Source: Diplonema papillatum (Eukaryota; Euglenozoa; Diplonemea; Diplonemida; Diplonemidae). Taken from it: a DNA stretch of 64,000 nucleotides. Positions 32,664-43,021 of the stretch are shown in pieces; the first letter of the stretch is position 1; each line of letters starts with the position of its first letter. The notes beneath the pieces are model-generated. The model saw nothing but the letters and a program-made list of their open reading frames with translations. It made no database searches and was not told the DNA's origin. The stretch spans positions 1 through 64,000 of the forward strand of contig JAPJBO010000473.1 of NCBI GenBank assembly GCA_030068145.1, read 5' to 3'. The translations under genes and the position numbers were made by a program.

Positions 32664-35600
32664 GTGTGAATTTAAGTGTTGGGTGATTTCGCACGTCTAA
32701 CAATGTGTCCTCATATATTTTTAGTAGTAGTATCGTAATGTGTCCTCATATATTTTTAGTAGTAGTATCGTAATATGACGGATGTGATAAAAGATGCTGG
32801 AAGACTAATGTAAGAATAAAAGTGTCTCTTATGACCGACAGAGCTTCAGACTTCGGCTATTTGTATGACCGACTAGTCAGATTCTGAGAGCGGCGGTGGT
32901 CGAAGTGCCCCGCGGCGCGCGCGAGTTCCCCGGCGCCGCGGCAGCGTTCGTCGAGTCGCTCGTCGAGAAGAAGATCGGCGCCATCCGGGCTGCGGTGCTG
33001 GCGTTCCACGCGCACCCGCAGGTGTGAATTTAAGTGTTGGGTGATCTCGCACGTCTAACAATGTGTCCTCATATATTTTTAGTATCGTAACATGACGGAT
33101 ATGATAAAAGATGCTGGAAGACTAATGTAAGAATAAAAGTGTAAGTGTCTCTTATGACCGACATAGCTTCCGACTTCGGCAAATTGTATGACCGACTAGT
33201 TTCAGATTCTGAGAGCGGCGGCAGCAGGTCAAAACTTTTGGTCAGAAGTTTTGGTCAGGACACTTTGGTCAAAAAGAATTAGTCGAATTTCTGGTCAGAA
33301 ATTGGGGCGGTATCTGCAGACGAACTTACACTCACGCACCGTCAATGGTAAGATTCTGTCTGAACACTGAAATAAGGCTTCCCCCCAGGAAGAAGTATGC
33401 AAGCACGTACAGGCCAGCGAGTTGAGCAAGCTGCGGACCCGAATGCAGAGGCTCAGCAGGCGGGGGCGCGGGACCACCCCGACACGCCACGGAAGCCGTG
33501 CGGAAGCGGCGGCACGAGCAGGTCAAAAAATTTTGGGCAGAAATTTTTGGTCAGGACATTTTGGTCAAAAACAATTGGTCGATTTTTTTGCAGGCGAACT
33601 TACACTCACATCCCGTGGTAAATTCCCCACGATTCTGTCTGAACACTGGACTAAGGTTTCCTTCCCAGGAAGATGTATGCAAACACGCACAGGCCACGCG
33701 ACCCCGGCGAGTAGAGCAAGCCGCCTACCCGAATGTGGAGGCTCAGTCGGCGGAGCGTGCGCGGAACCTCCCCGACACGCCGTGGGAGGCCGTGCGGGAC
33801 GGCACGAGCAGGTCAAAAGTTTTGGTCAGAAATTTTGGTCAGGATATTTTGGTCAAAAACAATTGGTCGAATTTTTTGCAGACGAACTTGCACACGCTCG
33901 CATACCGTCAATAATAAATCCCCCAAGATTCTGTCTGAGAATGTATGCAAACACGCACAGGCCACGCGAGATCGACTTATACGCACAGGCCACGCGACCC
34001 CGGCGAGTAGAGCAAGGTCAAATGTTTTGGTCAGAAATTTTGGTCAGGTGGTCAAAAGCTGTTGGTCGAATTTTTTGCGAACTTGCACACATTCACATAC
34101 CGTCAATAATAAATCCCCCAAGAATTCTCGTCAATAATAAATCCCCCAAGATTCTGTCTGAGAATGTATGCAAACACGCACAGGCCACGCGAGATCGACT
34201 TATACGCACAGGCCACGCGACCCCGGCGAGTAGAGCAAGGTCAAATGTTTTGGTCAGAAATTTTGGTCAGGTGGTCAAAAACTGTTGGTCGAAATTTTTG
34301 CGAACTTGCACACATTCACATACCGTCAATAATAAATCCCCCAAGAATTCTCGTCAATAATAAATCCCCCAAGATTCTGTCTGAGAATGTATGCAAACAC
34401 GCACAGGCCACGCGAGATCGACTTATACGCACAGGCCACGCGACCCCGGCGAGTAGAGCAAGGTCAAATGTTTTGGTCAGAAATTTTGGTCAGGTGGTCA
34501 AAAACTGTTGGTCGAAATTTTTGCGAACTTGCACACATTCACATACCGTCAATAATAAATCCCCCAAGAATTCTCGTCAATAATAAATCCCCCAAGATTC
34601 TGTCTGAGAATGTATGCAAACACGCACAGGCCACGCGACCCCGGCGAGTAGAGCAAGCCGCCGACCCGAATGCGGAGGCTCAGTCGGCGGAGCGTGCGCG
34701 GAACCCCCCCGAAGCGCCGTGGGAGGCCGTGCGGGAGCGGCGGCACGAGCACGTCGTCGAGGCCACGCGCGACATCCCGCTGTGCGACCTGCAGGAGCTG
34801 GTCAAGCGGCAGTCGCAGCCTGTCGCGTACCACCGGGGGCGCTACTTCAAGACGGCCCCGAAGGACCCGTCGGCGGCGCCCGGCAAGCAGGGCGACGGAA
34901 GCGTCACAGGTGCCTACAAACCGCCGAAGTTCGAGTGGCATCCGGTGCTCGAAAACAGGTTTGTGCAATCGCCCCTTTTAACTGTTTTGTGCCTGAGTAT
35001 CCGGGCATGGGAGATGAAAGTGGCCGGGACGAGAAGATCACCGCTGTGTTGGCCGGCAGTCGGACATCCGAAACCATTCCCCCGCACCTTGTGCGCGAAA
35101 TTCAGCATTTCTTCGAGAACCCCAAGGTCCTCAAGAAGAAGCACGAGAGACAATCGCCCCTTTTAACTGGTTTTTCCTGAGTATCCGCACGATCATGCAT
35201 GGAAGATGAAAGTGGCCGGGACGAGAAGATCATCGCTGTGCAGTCGGACGTCCGCACACATCGAATTGCTCGAAACCATTCCCCCGCACCTTGTGCGCGA
35301 AATTCAGCATTTTTCGAGAACTACAAGGTCCTCAAGAAGAAGCACGGGAAGGCCAAGTGGGCACGTGTCTTGGACTGGGGTTCGAGGGATCCTTTGTTCA
35401 GTGGGAGTTGAGATTCTCCGTCAAGACGCTAGCCGCCGCCATGACAGTAGTGGGGCGACCGGATACTCCCCGGAGCGCCAGCTTGGAAGGAAATGCTCGA
35501 CTAAAGCCGCCCGACGAAGAACCGAAGGGATCCAAAAACGCTGTAAGACCGGGACGTGAGGTCATGCGGGTCTACCCCTACACGACAAGGCACACAACAC

Positions 35601-38574
35601 CTCTCTAAACCACAATAAACGCTAAAACACAACAGGTCAAAGTCCTGAGTGAGAAAACAACACACGGTGGTGTACGCGAAGAACAAGTCAGACTGTGTTT
35701 GTATTTGCCCCTCTACCTCCCTATATTCCATCCTGTACGCTTAGGTATTGGACGTGTTCATCGTGCGTGGCCGTTACCTTAGCTTCTGAGGCTGGACTTC
35801 ACCGTGCCACCGTGTGTAGCGGCTTGTACGACACAACGAAACAGTGCCAGGGAATGAACGCTTACGCCCGCCACTGAACCCAGATTCACCTGTGTTTCGT
35901 GTGGGCTACAGCACATTTACCTCCTTTGATCTTTTGCAGCTGGCAGCCTCCTCAAGTATTTCCTACAAAGCAGGTGCTTATACAAAGATTTTGACGCAAT
36001 GTCGTGTTTTTCTGTGTCAAGCTTCTGGTTGGTTGGACCCAGCAAAATAGCAGTAGTATTATGCCATTAAATAAATAAGTGCCATCGCGCTCTCCAGGAC
36101 CCCAAGCTGCATCCCTGAAGCACTCGGCAAAAAAACAAGAAACGAAAAAAAAAAAAAAAGACACCCCCCCCCCCATGTTGAACTACGGGGGAACTACGGG
36201 GAACTGGCCCACCGACCACACCAGCCAAACACCTTTTTCTCTGTGAATTCTCGTATTTTCTTGGGTATTTTGGGCCTCGTACCACCCTAAAAGACCTCGA
36301 CTCAGACAGCGGAGGAAGGATTCTGCCCGAGCACTAACTAGCTACGTGTTCACCCCCCCATGAGAGGCAGTGCTCTGCCTGAACATCAAACTAAGACAAT
36401 GTGAACTTGAAATGCAGTAACACAGGGGTAGGCTTGCATTTTAGTGCGTGGTGCAAGCAGAATGGTGGCAGGTTTGGATACGCACTGCACTCTAACTAGC
36501 GGATTTCTAATTAGTGGATCCCCCCAAAATCGCGAACAAATAATCAAATTACTCCACTAATTAGAAATCCACTAATCGTATGCCCCCACTAATGACTGAC
36601 CTCAATTCGAAGAATTGCGACGGTGGTGAAGGAGAAGGCTAACTGGCTTGAATGTCTGAGCTTGATGGGTTGCCCCGGTCAACCCATCCCCCACCTAATA
36701 CGCAACAGCACGCAGCAGCTCCTGTTGGCTGCTGCCTCCTGTACGCTCAGGTGTTGGATGTGTTCATCGTATATCGAAAACACAGGTTCGCGTTCGAGAA
36801 CAAAGTGAAAGGCTCGCCGATGGTGACCGGCGGACACAGGGAGCCGGTGGAGGTGCTGGCCATAGACAGGGGCTACCACCCGGTGGTCCTGTCGAAGCGC
36901 GAGATGAGCAAGACGAACGAGGCGTTCGACACCCTGAGCAACCGCTGCAGCCGGTCGACGACGAAGCCGACGGGCTGGGCATTCGAGCAGGCCGGCATGT
37001 ACTGCCGCCTCGTCGACTTCAAGGAGAACCACCCCAGCGGCAGCCAGCGGGACTCCGTCGGCGCCGCACCCTCCAGATCTCCACCTGACGGGGGGGTGCC
37101 TCCATCAGAACCGCACGACGAGTTAGACAAGTACAGAGCAGACCGGTTGGCGCGCATGCAGCAGAAGCCGGGGAGCACAGCGCCCCCGCAGTACAAGTTC
37201 GAGCACGACCGCCCCCCCGGCAGCCGTAAGCCGCGGCCGGCGCTGCAGCAAGACGCCGGGGCGAGGTTCCGCGAATTCCTGTTCTTCCACCATTACGACA
37301 TCCCGTACGCCGTGCGCCTCACGCGCCACCGGCTCTTCGACCCGAAGCAGCCCGCGCCGGCGTCGCCGCCGGCGCCGCCGCCGCCGCCCGTCCAAACCGC
37401 GCTGAACCTCGACGGCAGCCGCAGCTCCGCCCGCAACCCGCCGCCTCCCCGGAACCCCGGGGACCCGAAAAAGCCGGCGAGCACGCGTGAAGACCCGTCG
37501 GTGCGGGCGCGTGGGCTCGCCTGGTGGCACGGCTGCGCGGCGGTCGCCGGCGGCGGCCCCCGCGCAGCCCTCACTGATGAATCCACGCCATTTTCCGGGT
37601 TCGGCATGCTCGAACGGGTGATCGTCGAAGCAGGCGACACACGGGAGCTCGCGGGGGTGAAGCAGCGGTGCCTAGACGCGGCGCGGGGCGAGTGGCGTGG
37701 CGGCGGCGGCGGCGTTTCGGGCGACGCCGCCGGGTTGACATCCGCGGTGGGGCACCTGGTTGACTACAGCTACAGGGGGTTGATCGACCACTCTACCCCG
37801 GGCCCCGCCCCAAGGCAGTTGTACTGCGTGAACAGGCTGCAGAGCAGCTCTGCGACGAGTAAGGTGGAGTCGGACCGGTGGAAGGCCCTGCTGTACCTCG
37901 CGCCGCAGGAGGCGGCAGCTCTGCATGCTGCGTCGCGGCTGCCGCCGGCCGTCGAACACGACATCCCGCGGCTCTCGCAGGCGGAGCTTCTGCGGATCGC
38001 CGCTTCAGGGCTCCTCCATTACACGCACGCTCCGCCGCTCGCCCGGCAGCCGACGGACGCGGCGGGCTGCCTCCGCGAAGAACAGGTGGCCGGCGCAGAC
38101 GCTGCTGCGGAGAGGCGCCGCGGGGGTCCTCCGGACTCTGCGGAAGGCGCAGAACGCAAGCGTCGGACAGACACGCCGCCTGCAAAGAGTCGGTGCGAAG
38201 CTGTGGACAACACGGGTCAGTCGGACACGCCGCCTACAGAGAGTTGCTACAAAGCTGTGGACAACAAGGGCCAGCCAGACACGCATACAGAGAGTCGGTG
38301 CGAAGCTGTGGACAACAAGGGTCAGTCAGACACACCACCTACAGAGAGTTGCTACAAAGCTGTGGACAACAGGGGTCAGTCAGACACACATACAGAGAGT
38401 CGGTGCGAAGCTGTGGACAACAAGGGTCAGTCCGACACACCACCTACAGAGAGTTGCTACAAAGCTGTGGACAACAAGGGCCAGCCAGACACGCATACAG
38501 AGAGTCGCTACAAAGCTGTGGACAACAAGGGTCAGTCAGACACACACGGACATCAACTGCAACGGCAGCAGCAG

Positions 38575-38645
<71 letters not shown>

Positions 38646-40522
38646 CCAGCAGCCGCAACATCAACTGCAACACCAGCTGCAGCCACAACATCAACAGCAG
38701 CAGCAACAGCAAGAACGACAGCAACAGTCACCGCATCAACTGCAACAACAACGGCCACAGCATCAACATCAACATCAACAGCCACCGCATCAACTGCAAC
38801 ATCAACTGCAACAACAACGGCCACAACATCAGCATCAAAATCAGCATCAACCTCACCACCAGCAGCAGGGATCGCCGACAAGAGGCGACCCAGCCTCCGG
38901 CGGCGCCAGGGAGCGGGCGAGCAACGCGGACTGGCTGGCCGCGCAACAAGCAGGCGGCGGCGGCGGCGGCGGGGCGCCGTCCCGGCGCCCGCCGTCGTCG
39001 CGCGGGGCGGCTGATGGGTTCCAGCAGGACCTGATGGCCTCGCTGATCGACCACCACATCCGGACGCAGCACGCGCAGCGTGTCGACATCCTCTCGCCGA
39101 CCCGCGTGCTGCCGCTGCTCCCGCCCGGCGGCGCCGACGCCGGCCACAGCGAAGCCGGGGCGCAGCCGGCGAAGAAGCCGCCGCTGAAGTCACCCAGAAT
39201 CGCGTCCAATCCGGAGGACCGCCCGCCCTGGCTCGACCCGCCCGCGTCGAGGCTCCCGGCCCCGGAGGAGCCCCCCCGGCGCGGGCCCATACACGGGGTG
39301 CTCCCGTCGGCGCCGGAGGGGCCGTCCTCCGTGGTTGGGGATGAGTTCGTCGGGTGTTCCCTCGACCTGTACCCGGCCGGCGCCACCGTGTCGCGGAAGG
39401 AGCTGCTCGTGCAGATCCTCGCCGGGCAAGCCGCCCGCCCGGCGGGAGTCGACGGCGTCCAAAAACCGGTATGGAGGGGGGCGCGCTTTCATTTCGTTGA
39501 GAGCTATGCTAGTAATGGTGTGATCCACAGTACAAAAAACTCAACTTTCCATGAACTTACTAAGAGCTTCCCAAGTACACCCCGTGTTTCACCCCAAAAG
39601 AAATACGGTAACATGGCGATTTCTGGCGATTTTTTGCATGCAGGGCTTCCCGTGAACTTCCCAAGTACTTCCCGAGTACGGCCTCCGGATCACACCATAA
39701 TACTGCAGGGAATAGTTGACAAGACGTACAGCAGTGAGTAGAGAAGAGAACGAGTGTGAAAGAATGGAGGTAGCACGGACTACCAGACCAGCGGAGGGCA
39801 AAGAGAATTTATTTCTTGAGTGGGATAAACACGCAGTCGTTTTCCCTCCGAGGTTTTATTGTCGCAAACGAATCCCCGTGTGCAGCGGGCGGTGCCCACG
39901 GCACACGGCACCAAGCATCCATGCGGAGGGCCTGCCTACCCCCGCGAGTAATAAGGTGCCTCTTCCAAGGCAGGTTTTATCTAGCAAGGTGGCCGGTGCT
40001 TCCTCACGGGCCCCGACGCACGCCGCGTCCTCCTCCAAACCCTCACTGTCGTTTCTCTCCACTCTCTCTCTCTCTCTCCGCATGTGATACGAAGAAGCTA
40101 GGTTCGTCACGGCAGCCATCCCAGTAGACGGAAATAAAACTTTTCCTATTATCCCTCAAAACCAGCACCCATAACAACGACCCCCTTTACCAACAATGCA
40201 TTGTTCAACACAAAAAAAAAAAAAAAAACAGTGGGACGCCCCGGCTCGCGGCGCTTGCCCCCCGCACAGGCCGCGGGGCAACCCGTACCCTGTCCTGGCC
40301 AGGTACGCCCAGCGGGCCACGCGGTGCGTCCATGGGCCGCAGACCGACTCCGCTTCGCTGTTCGAGCAGGCCCGGTCTGTAGAGCGCCAGCGGCTCGAGT
40401 TCTTGGCAGAGGGCGGAGGGTACAAGACCGCTGGGCTTTCGCCTCCCCTTGATGAACAGCCGCCCCCTCGCACCCATGGGTTGCATTTGAAGCTGTCGAA
40501 GTGCCCGCCTGTCTCGTATTAG
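30219..40522 (+). CDS. Four-exon gene for ~1922-aa Gln/Glu-rich low-complexity protein (model)
   Basis: Proposed join: 30219-32663, 34609-34958, 36786-39468, 40232-40522. Junction phases (0, 2, 0) all agree, and the coding total (5769 nt) is a multiple of three. Residues ~116-347 are Gln/Glu-rich with KQADFQQIEEGLQQEEQ-like repeats; ~635-697 very acidic; exon 2 and early exon 3 look globular (VEATRDIPLCDLQELVKRQ; HHYDIPYAVRLTRHRLF); ~1392-1518 seven 17-18-aa repeats; ~1522-1640 poly-Gln/His. No membrane segment or known domain recognised. The ATG at 30219 is chosen because an in-frame GTG nine bases upstream is unlikely in a eukaryote. Splice sites are by eye; the acceptor of exon 2 lacks a good pyrimidine tract. 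Confidence 0.6.
32886..33225 (+). repeat. Copy of exon 1 end plus donor
   Basis: A unit of ~325-358 bp matching 32529-32885. It covers the last ~45 codons of exon 1, the CAG|GTGTGA donor and ~200 bp of intron. A third partial start (CAGATTCTGAGAGCGGCGGC) follows at 33203. Confidence 0.92.
33226..33828 (+). repeat. Two copies of the exon 2 start with acceptors
   Basis: Units start GGTCAGAAGTTTTGGTCAGG and contain acceptor-like CTTCCCCCCAG|GAAGAAG (exon-like 33389-33518) and TTTCCTTCCCAG|GAAGATG (33669-33808), followed by ~130 bp similar to exon 2 (PRRVEQAAYPNVEAQ in the second). Neither reading continues into the rest of exon 2. Confidence 0.88.
33935..34608 (+). repeat. 223-bp tandem repeat of a truncated exon 2 start, three units
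   Basis: Units begin near 33940, 34163 and 34386 (AATGTATGCAAACACGCAC) and run into the true exon 2 at 34609. Each carries ~80 bp of exon 2 start. The period is not a multiple of three, so the frame rotates between units. Confidence 0.93.
34609..34958 (+). CDS. Exon 2 of the Gln/Glu-rich gene
   Basis: 350 nt, phase 0 start and phase 2 end. GC-rich coding through ...EWHPVLEN and AG|GTTTGT donor. The start at 34609 (CTGAG|AATGTATGC) is the only copy continuous with the rest of the exon. Confidence 0.65.
34966..35400 (+). pseudogene. Two tandem fragments of a family I inorganic pyrophosphatase
   Basis: Copy 1 (34990-35180) reads GRDEKITAV, ETIPPHLVREIQHFFEN and KVLKKKHE. Copy 2 (35175-35400) reads GRDEKIIAV, then after two frameshifts FFENYKVLKKKHGK and KWARVLDWG. 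These match the C-terminal part of bacterial-type soluble pyrophosphatases (D-x-K-[IL]-[IV]-AV ... HFFExYKxL ... KWxxVxxW). Copy 1 has Pro where the family has Tyr in the YK pair; copy 2 is frameshifted. No other part of the enzyme is present, so these are non-functional captured fragments. Unit ~185-210 bp. Confidence 0.8.
35472..35735 (+). repeat. Dispersed repeat family A
   Basis: Starts GAGCGCCAGCTTGGAAGG and ends CCTCTACCTCCCTATATTCC, directly before the decayed acceptor-like copy at 35730-35760. Confidence 0.85.
35856..35992 (+). repeat. Repeat family C, 3' part
   Basis: From GAACGCTTACGCCCGCCACT to AAAGCAGGTGCTTATACAAA, as in the 24.0-24.3 kb copy. Confidence 0.85.
36500..36575. repeat. 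AT-rich hairpin
   Basis: GGATTTCTAATTAGTGGA and TCCACTAATTAGAAATCC are perfect inverted repeats around a ~35-base loop. Confidence 0.8.
36786..39468 (+). CDS. Exon 3 of the Gln/Glu-rich gene
   Basis: Long GC-rich frame. Contains the 17-18-aa repeats (38165-38545) and a Gln/His-rich stretch (38556-38900). The frame stays open to 39741, but bases after ~39512 belong to an inverted-repeat element, so I place the end at CCG|GTATGG (39468), phase 0, which joins the phase-0 exon 4. Confidence 0.65.
38165..38545 (+). repeat. Coding 51/54-bp tandem repeat, alternating types
   Basis: Seven units. Type R (ESRCEAVDNKGQ) and type Y (ESCYKAVDNKGQ) alternate, and the last unit is a hybrid (ESRYKAVDNKGQ). 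Period lengths are multiples of three. Confidence 0.92.
39512..39702. mobile_element. MITE in intron 3
   Basis: Ends TAATGGTGTGATCC and GGATCACACCATAATA form ~14-bp inverted repeats with TA at both flanks. About 190 bp, non-coding. It artificially extends the exon 3 frame. The adjoining ACTGCAGGGAATAGTTGAC also occurs at 48260 and 49050. Confidence 0.75.
39703..40231 (+). other. Rest of intron 3
   Basis: No repeats beyond CT-rich tracts at 40060-40080 and an A-run ending in the proposed acceptor AAACAG|TGGGAC (40230-40232). Confidence 0.5.
40232..40522 (+). CDS. Exon 4 (terminal) of the Gln/Glu-rich gene
   Basis: 97 codons ending ...HLKLSKCPPVSY and TAG. GC-rich, phase-0 start. The C-terminal part is repeated downstream with its reading frame and stop intact (40980-41121), which supports it as real coding sequence. 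Confidence 0.6.
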   Translation, partial: WDAPARGACPPHRPRGNPYPVLARYAQRATRCVHGPQTDSASLFEQARSVERQRLEFLAEGGGYKTAGLSPPLDEQPPPRTHGLHLKLSKCPPVSY

Positions 40523-41175
40523 CATCAACAGACACGCAAAAGACGCGCAAAAGACACTCTGTAGAGCGGGAGCTGGAGTTCTTGACGCCAAGCCCCACGG
40601 GCTGCACTTCAAGGTGTCAAAGTCCCGTGTTCCCGCATTACCTCAAGGCACGCAAAAGACACTTTGTTGAGCGGCAGCGCTTGGAGTTCTTTGGCAGCAG
40701 GCCGCTGTCCGAATTAGCATCAAGACACGCAAGAGGCAGTCTGACGAGCGGCGCGCGCTTGGAGTTCTTGGCAGCAGGCCACTGTCCCGAATTTTAGCTT
40801 CAAGACACGCAAGAGGCAGTCTGGCGAGCGGCAGCGCTTGGAGTTCTTTGGCAGCAGGCCACTGTCCGAATTAGCTTCAAGACACGCAAGAGGCAGTCTG
40901 ACGAGCGGCGCGCGCTTGGAGTTCTTGGCAGCAGGCCACTGTCCCGAATTGGCTTGAAGACACGCATGAGACAGTCTGACGAGCGGCAGCGGCACAAGTT
41001 CTTGGCAGAGGGCGGCGGCTACAAGGCCGCCGGGCTTTCGCCTCCCCTCGATGAACAGCCGCCCCCTCGCACCCATGCGCTGCACTTGAAGCTGTCGAAG
41101 TGCCCGCCTGTCTCGTATTAGCATCAACAGACGCGCAAAAGGCGCGCAAAAAGCACTCTGTGAGAGCGGGAGCTG
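40523..41175 (+). repeat. Tandem copies of exon 4 end
   Basis: At least four ~75-80-bp units carry GAGCGGCAGCGCTTGGAGTT and GACACGCAAGAGGCAGTCTG. The last unit (40980-41121) extends through a complete second version of the C-terminus (SPPLDEQPPPRTHALHLKL, same stop). A further partial start follows at 41150. Confidence 0.9.
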
Positions 41176-41206
41176 GAGTTCTTGACAGTAATCGCCGACG
41201 GCGCGG

Positions 41207-41320
41207 CTATCTCTGCGCACGTGATGTGTCATGCTTTCGCCTCTTCAGCTCGCCTTGATTGTCGCGCTCAGGCGCGCGTTTGGTGCCGCGCTTCCCCTTC
41301 GGTTGTTCGTCCTCGGCCAT
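41207..41320 (-). CDS. Small basic ORF (37 aa), unit 1
   Basis: Begins MAEDEQPKGKRGTKRAPERD, then NQGELKRRKHDT. Close to the ORF at 23363-23485 despite unrelated surroundings. Confidence 0.35.
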   Translation of the reverse strand: MAEDEQPKGKRGTKRAPERDNQGELKRRKHDTSRAQR

Positions 41321-41415
41321 AAAGTGAGCCGGTCCATCCCCTCTTGATAGACCGTGATAGTTTGGGTTAGAATGCAAAGAATGTGTGGCGATAATCTGCA
41401 TCGCCGACGGCGCGG

Positions 41416-41529
41416 CTATCTCTTCGCACGTGATGTGTCATGCTTTCGCCTCTTCAGCTCGCCTTGATCGTCGCGCTCAGGCGCGCGTTTGGTGCCGCGC
41501 TTCCCCTTCGGTTGTTCGTCCTCGGCCAT
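41416..41529 (-). CDS. Small basic ORF (37 aa), unit 2
   Basis: Same as unit 1 except D for N after APERD and K for Q near the end. It may simply reflect recent duplication. Confidence 0.35.
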   Translation of the reverse strand: MAEDEQPKGKRGTKRAPERDDQGELKRRKHDTSRAKR

Positions 41530-41702
41530 AAAGTGAGCCGGTCCATCCCCTCTTGATAGACCGTGATAGTTTGGGTTAGAATGCAAAGAATGTGTGGCGA
41601 TAATCTGCATCGCCGACGGCGCGGCTATCTCTTCGCACGTGATGTGTCATGCTTTCGCCTCTTAAGCTCGTCTTGATCGTCGCGCTCAGGCGCGCCATAA
41701 AG

Positions 41703-41883
41703 TGAGCCGGTCCATCCCCTCTTGATAGACCGTGATAGACCGAAGAATACAGCACCGGGCAATTCGCTGCAGCTCTAGGGACTAGGGATGGACCTGATAG
41801 ACCGTGGTAGACCGTGATTCACTGTGATAAACAGCGGCAGGCACTTCGATGCAGTTTCAAGAGATAGGGACGGACCGGCTTAA
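41703..41883. mobile_element. MITE family E, third copy
   Basis: AGCCGGTCCATCCCCTC at the left and GGGACGGACCGGCTTAAG at the right bound sequence related to 8458-8622. It is fused to the tandem array on the left. Confidence 0.8.
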
Positions 41884-42627
41884 GTATGTCAAAAAGCTTG
41901 CAAGCCGATCGCTGCCTGCGCAGGATCTCTGCACGGCGGGTCACAAGCCCGGAAGCACCCTCCTCTCGCCCTTCCTTTCTCCGCGGTTCGTCTGTGCGCG
42001 CCCGCCCTGCATACCTGTTGAGGCGGCGCCACAGGCGCAGGGCTTGCAGTATTCTGCTTTTTTTCTAGCTTGGCAAGAGGGTATTTCCTTGTTCTTCCGC
42101 GCTTTCGACCTTTTGCCCCCATGGTGCGGATCGAGCATGAGGAGTTGGTCTGCTCTTCGTAATGTCTGTCAACAACTGCCAAGAAGAAAAGGAGAAGCAA
42201 GAGCACGTCCAGGGCTTACGCAGCTCTTTAGTCTTGGAGCTAAATACCTGCTGAAAATCAGTACGTAAGGTCAGGCAAAAAAGAAACAGAGCATAGGGGG
42301 CTCACCTGCCAGTGTTGCATGTCTTGCCTCTGCCTCCTCTCCGGCCTCAACCCTCCAGTGTCGCGGTGGTAAGACACAGCAAGATCTGCCGATCGGATTC
42401 CCCCGTACTGCGGTTGATTCCCCAGATGAATCTGCAGAAAAGATAGTACGTGCTGATAACGTACTGATTTCAGCATGTGTACGAAAAGGAACTAAGAAAA
42501 TTTACGTGCTGAAATCAGTACGTTCAACATGCTGAACGTAAGGCCTGAGCACGGCGCTGTAACTGATATTCACAAGCGCAAAAGAATGTTGAGTGGCTGG
42601 CCTTGGGGGTGAGGCAGAGGCATTTCT
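41884..42627. other. No gene; palindromic pieces
   Basis: ACGTACTGATTTCAGCA (42460) and TGCTGAAATCAGTACGT (42507) form an inverted repeat; a related piece, CTGCTGAAAATCAGTACGT, lies at 42249. No coding signal. Confidence 0.55.
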
Positions 42628-42785
42628 CGCCACACCCCCGGTATGGCGAGAAGCGCTTCGGAGTCGTCGAAGGGATCCACCGTGGTGTACAGCCATCGTG
42701 CACCAACCGGACGAGGCGTCTCTCCGGTATTACGCGGAGCCGTATCCTTCGAGTTCCATGCGGTCTTCTCACAAACAGGTCTTCA
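42628..42785 (+). pseudogene. Upstream decayed copy of codons ~77-125 of the 43-kb gene
   Basis: Matches 43246-43400: GGCGAGAAGCGCTTC, GTCGAAGGGATC, CGTGCACCAACCGGA, TCTCTCCGGTATTACGCGGA. A small deletion shifts the frame (ARSASESSKGST then SLRYYAEPYPSSSMRSS in another frame). Non-functional. Confidence 0.9.
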
Positions 42786-43021
42786 TTCAATCCCCCTCCC
42801 CTACCCAAGCCCCTACGGTCAACCGGAGAAACCTGAGACTCTAAAACACCGACCTTCTAAATCCACAAATACCGCAGTCAAGCTTGTCGGCCTTTTGGCT
42901 AATACCAAGTGTAGTATTCAGCAAGCAGGAGGTGTGGGTGGGGGGTGCCCCACGGGGAGGTACACACACACTCACACCCAGGTAGAGATACCTACCACGA
43001 CATATATAAGTGCCGATAGAG
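42786..43021 (+). other. 5' flank of the 43-kb gene
   Basis: Short CA-rich stretch at 42962-42980 and CATATATAAG at 43001, about 20 bases upstream of the ATG, possibly a TATA-like element. The start site is unknown. Confidence 0.35.

Larger units (their letters stand above)
32664..34608 (+). other. Intron 1, made largely of copies of its flanking exon edges
   Basis: The donor half (32664-33225) is a tandem duplication of exon 1 end plus intron start. The acceptor half (33226-34608) contains repeated exon-2 starts. Little unique sequence remains. Confidence 0.6.
34959..36785 (+). other. Intron 2
   Basis: Donor AG|GTTTGT and acceptor CACAG|GTTCGC restore the frame ...ENRFAFENK. It holds the pyrophosphatase-like fragments, a family A repeat, a family C repeat and a hairpin. 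A decayed copy of the acceptor-proximal sequence (CCTGTACGCTTAGGTATTGG) lies at 35730-35760. An alternative acceptor at 36750|36751 would be phase 0. Confidence 0.6.
41180..41717 (-). repeat. 209-bp tandem array with the micro-ORF (repeat family I)
   Basis: Three units with TGTGGCGATAATCTGCATCG and AGTGAGCCGGTCCATCCCCT. The third unit has a deletion removing most of the ORF. Each unit also ends with the left end of MITE family E. Confidence 0.9.

Noticed and set aside
34959-35000. 39-nt intron joining exon 2 to the pyrophosphatase-like frame
   Set aside because: The phase does not match, and the fragment is duplicated and damaged.
39469-39741. C-terminal extension of exon 3 to the stop at 39741
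   Set aside because: Most of it lies in an inverted-repeat element, and a phase-matched donor and terminal exon give a better model.
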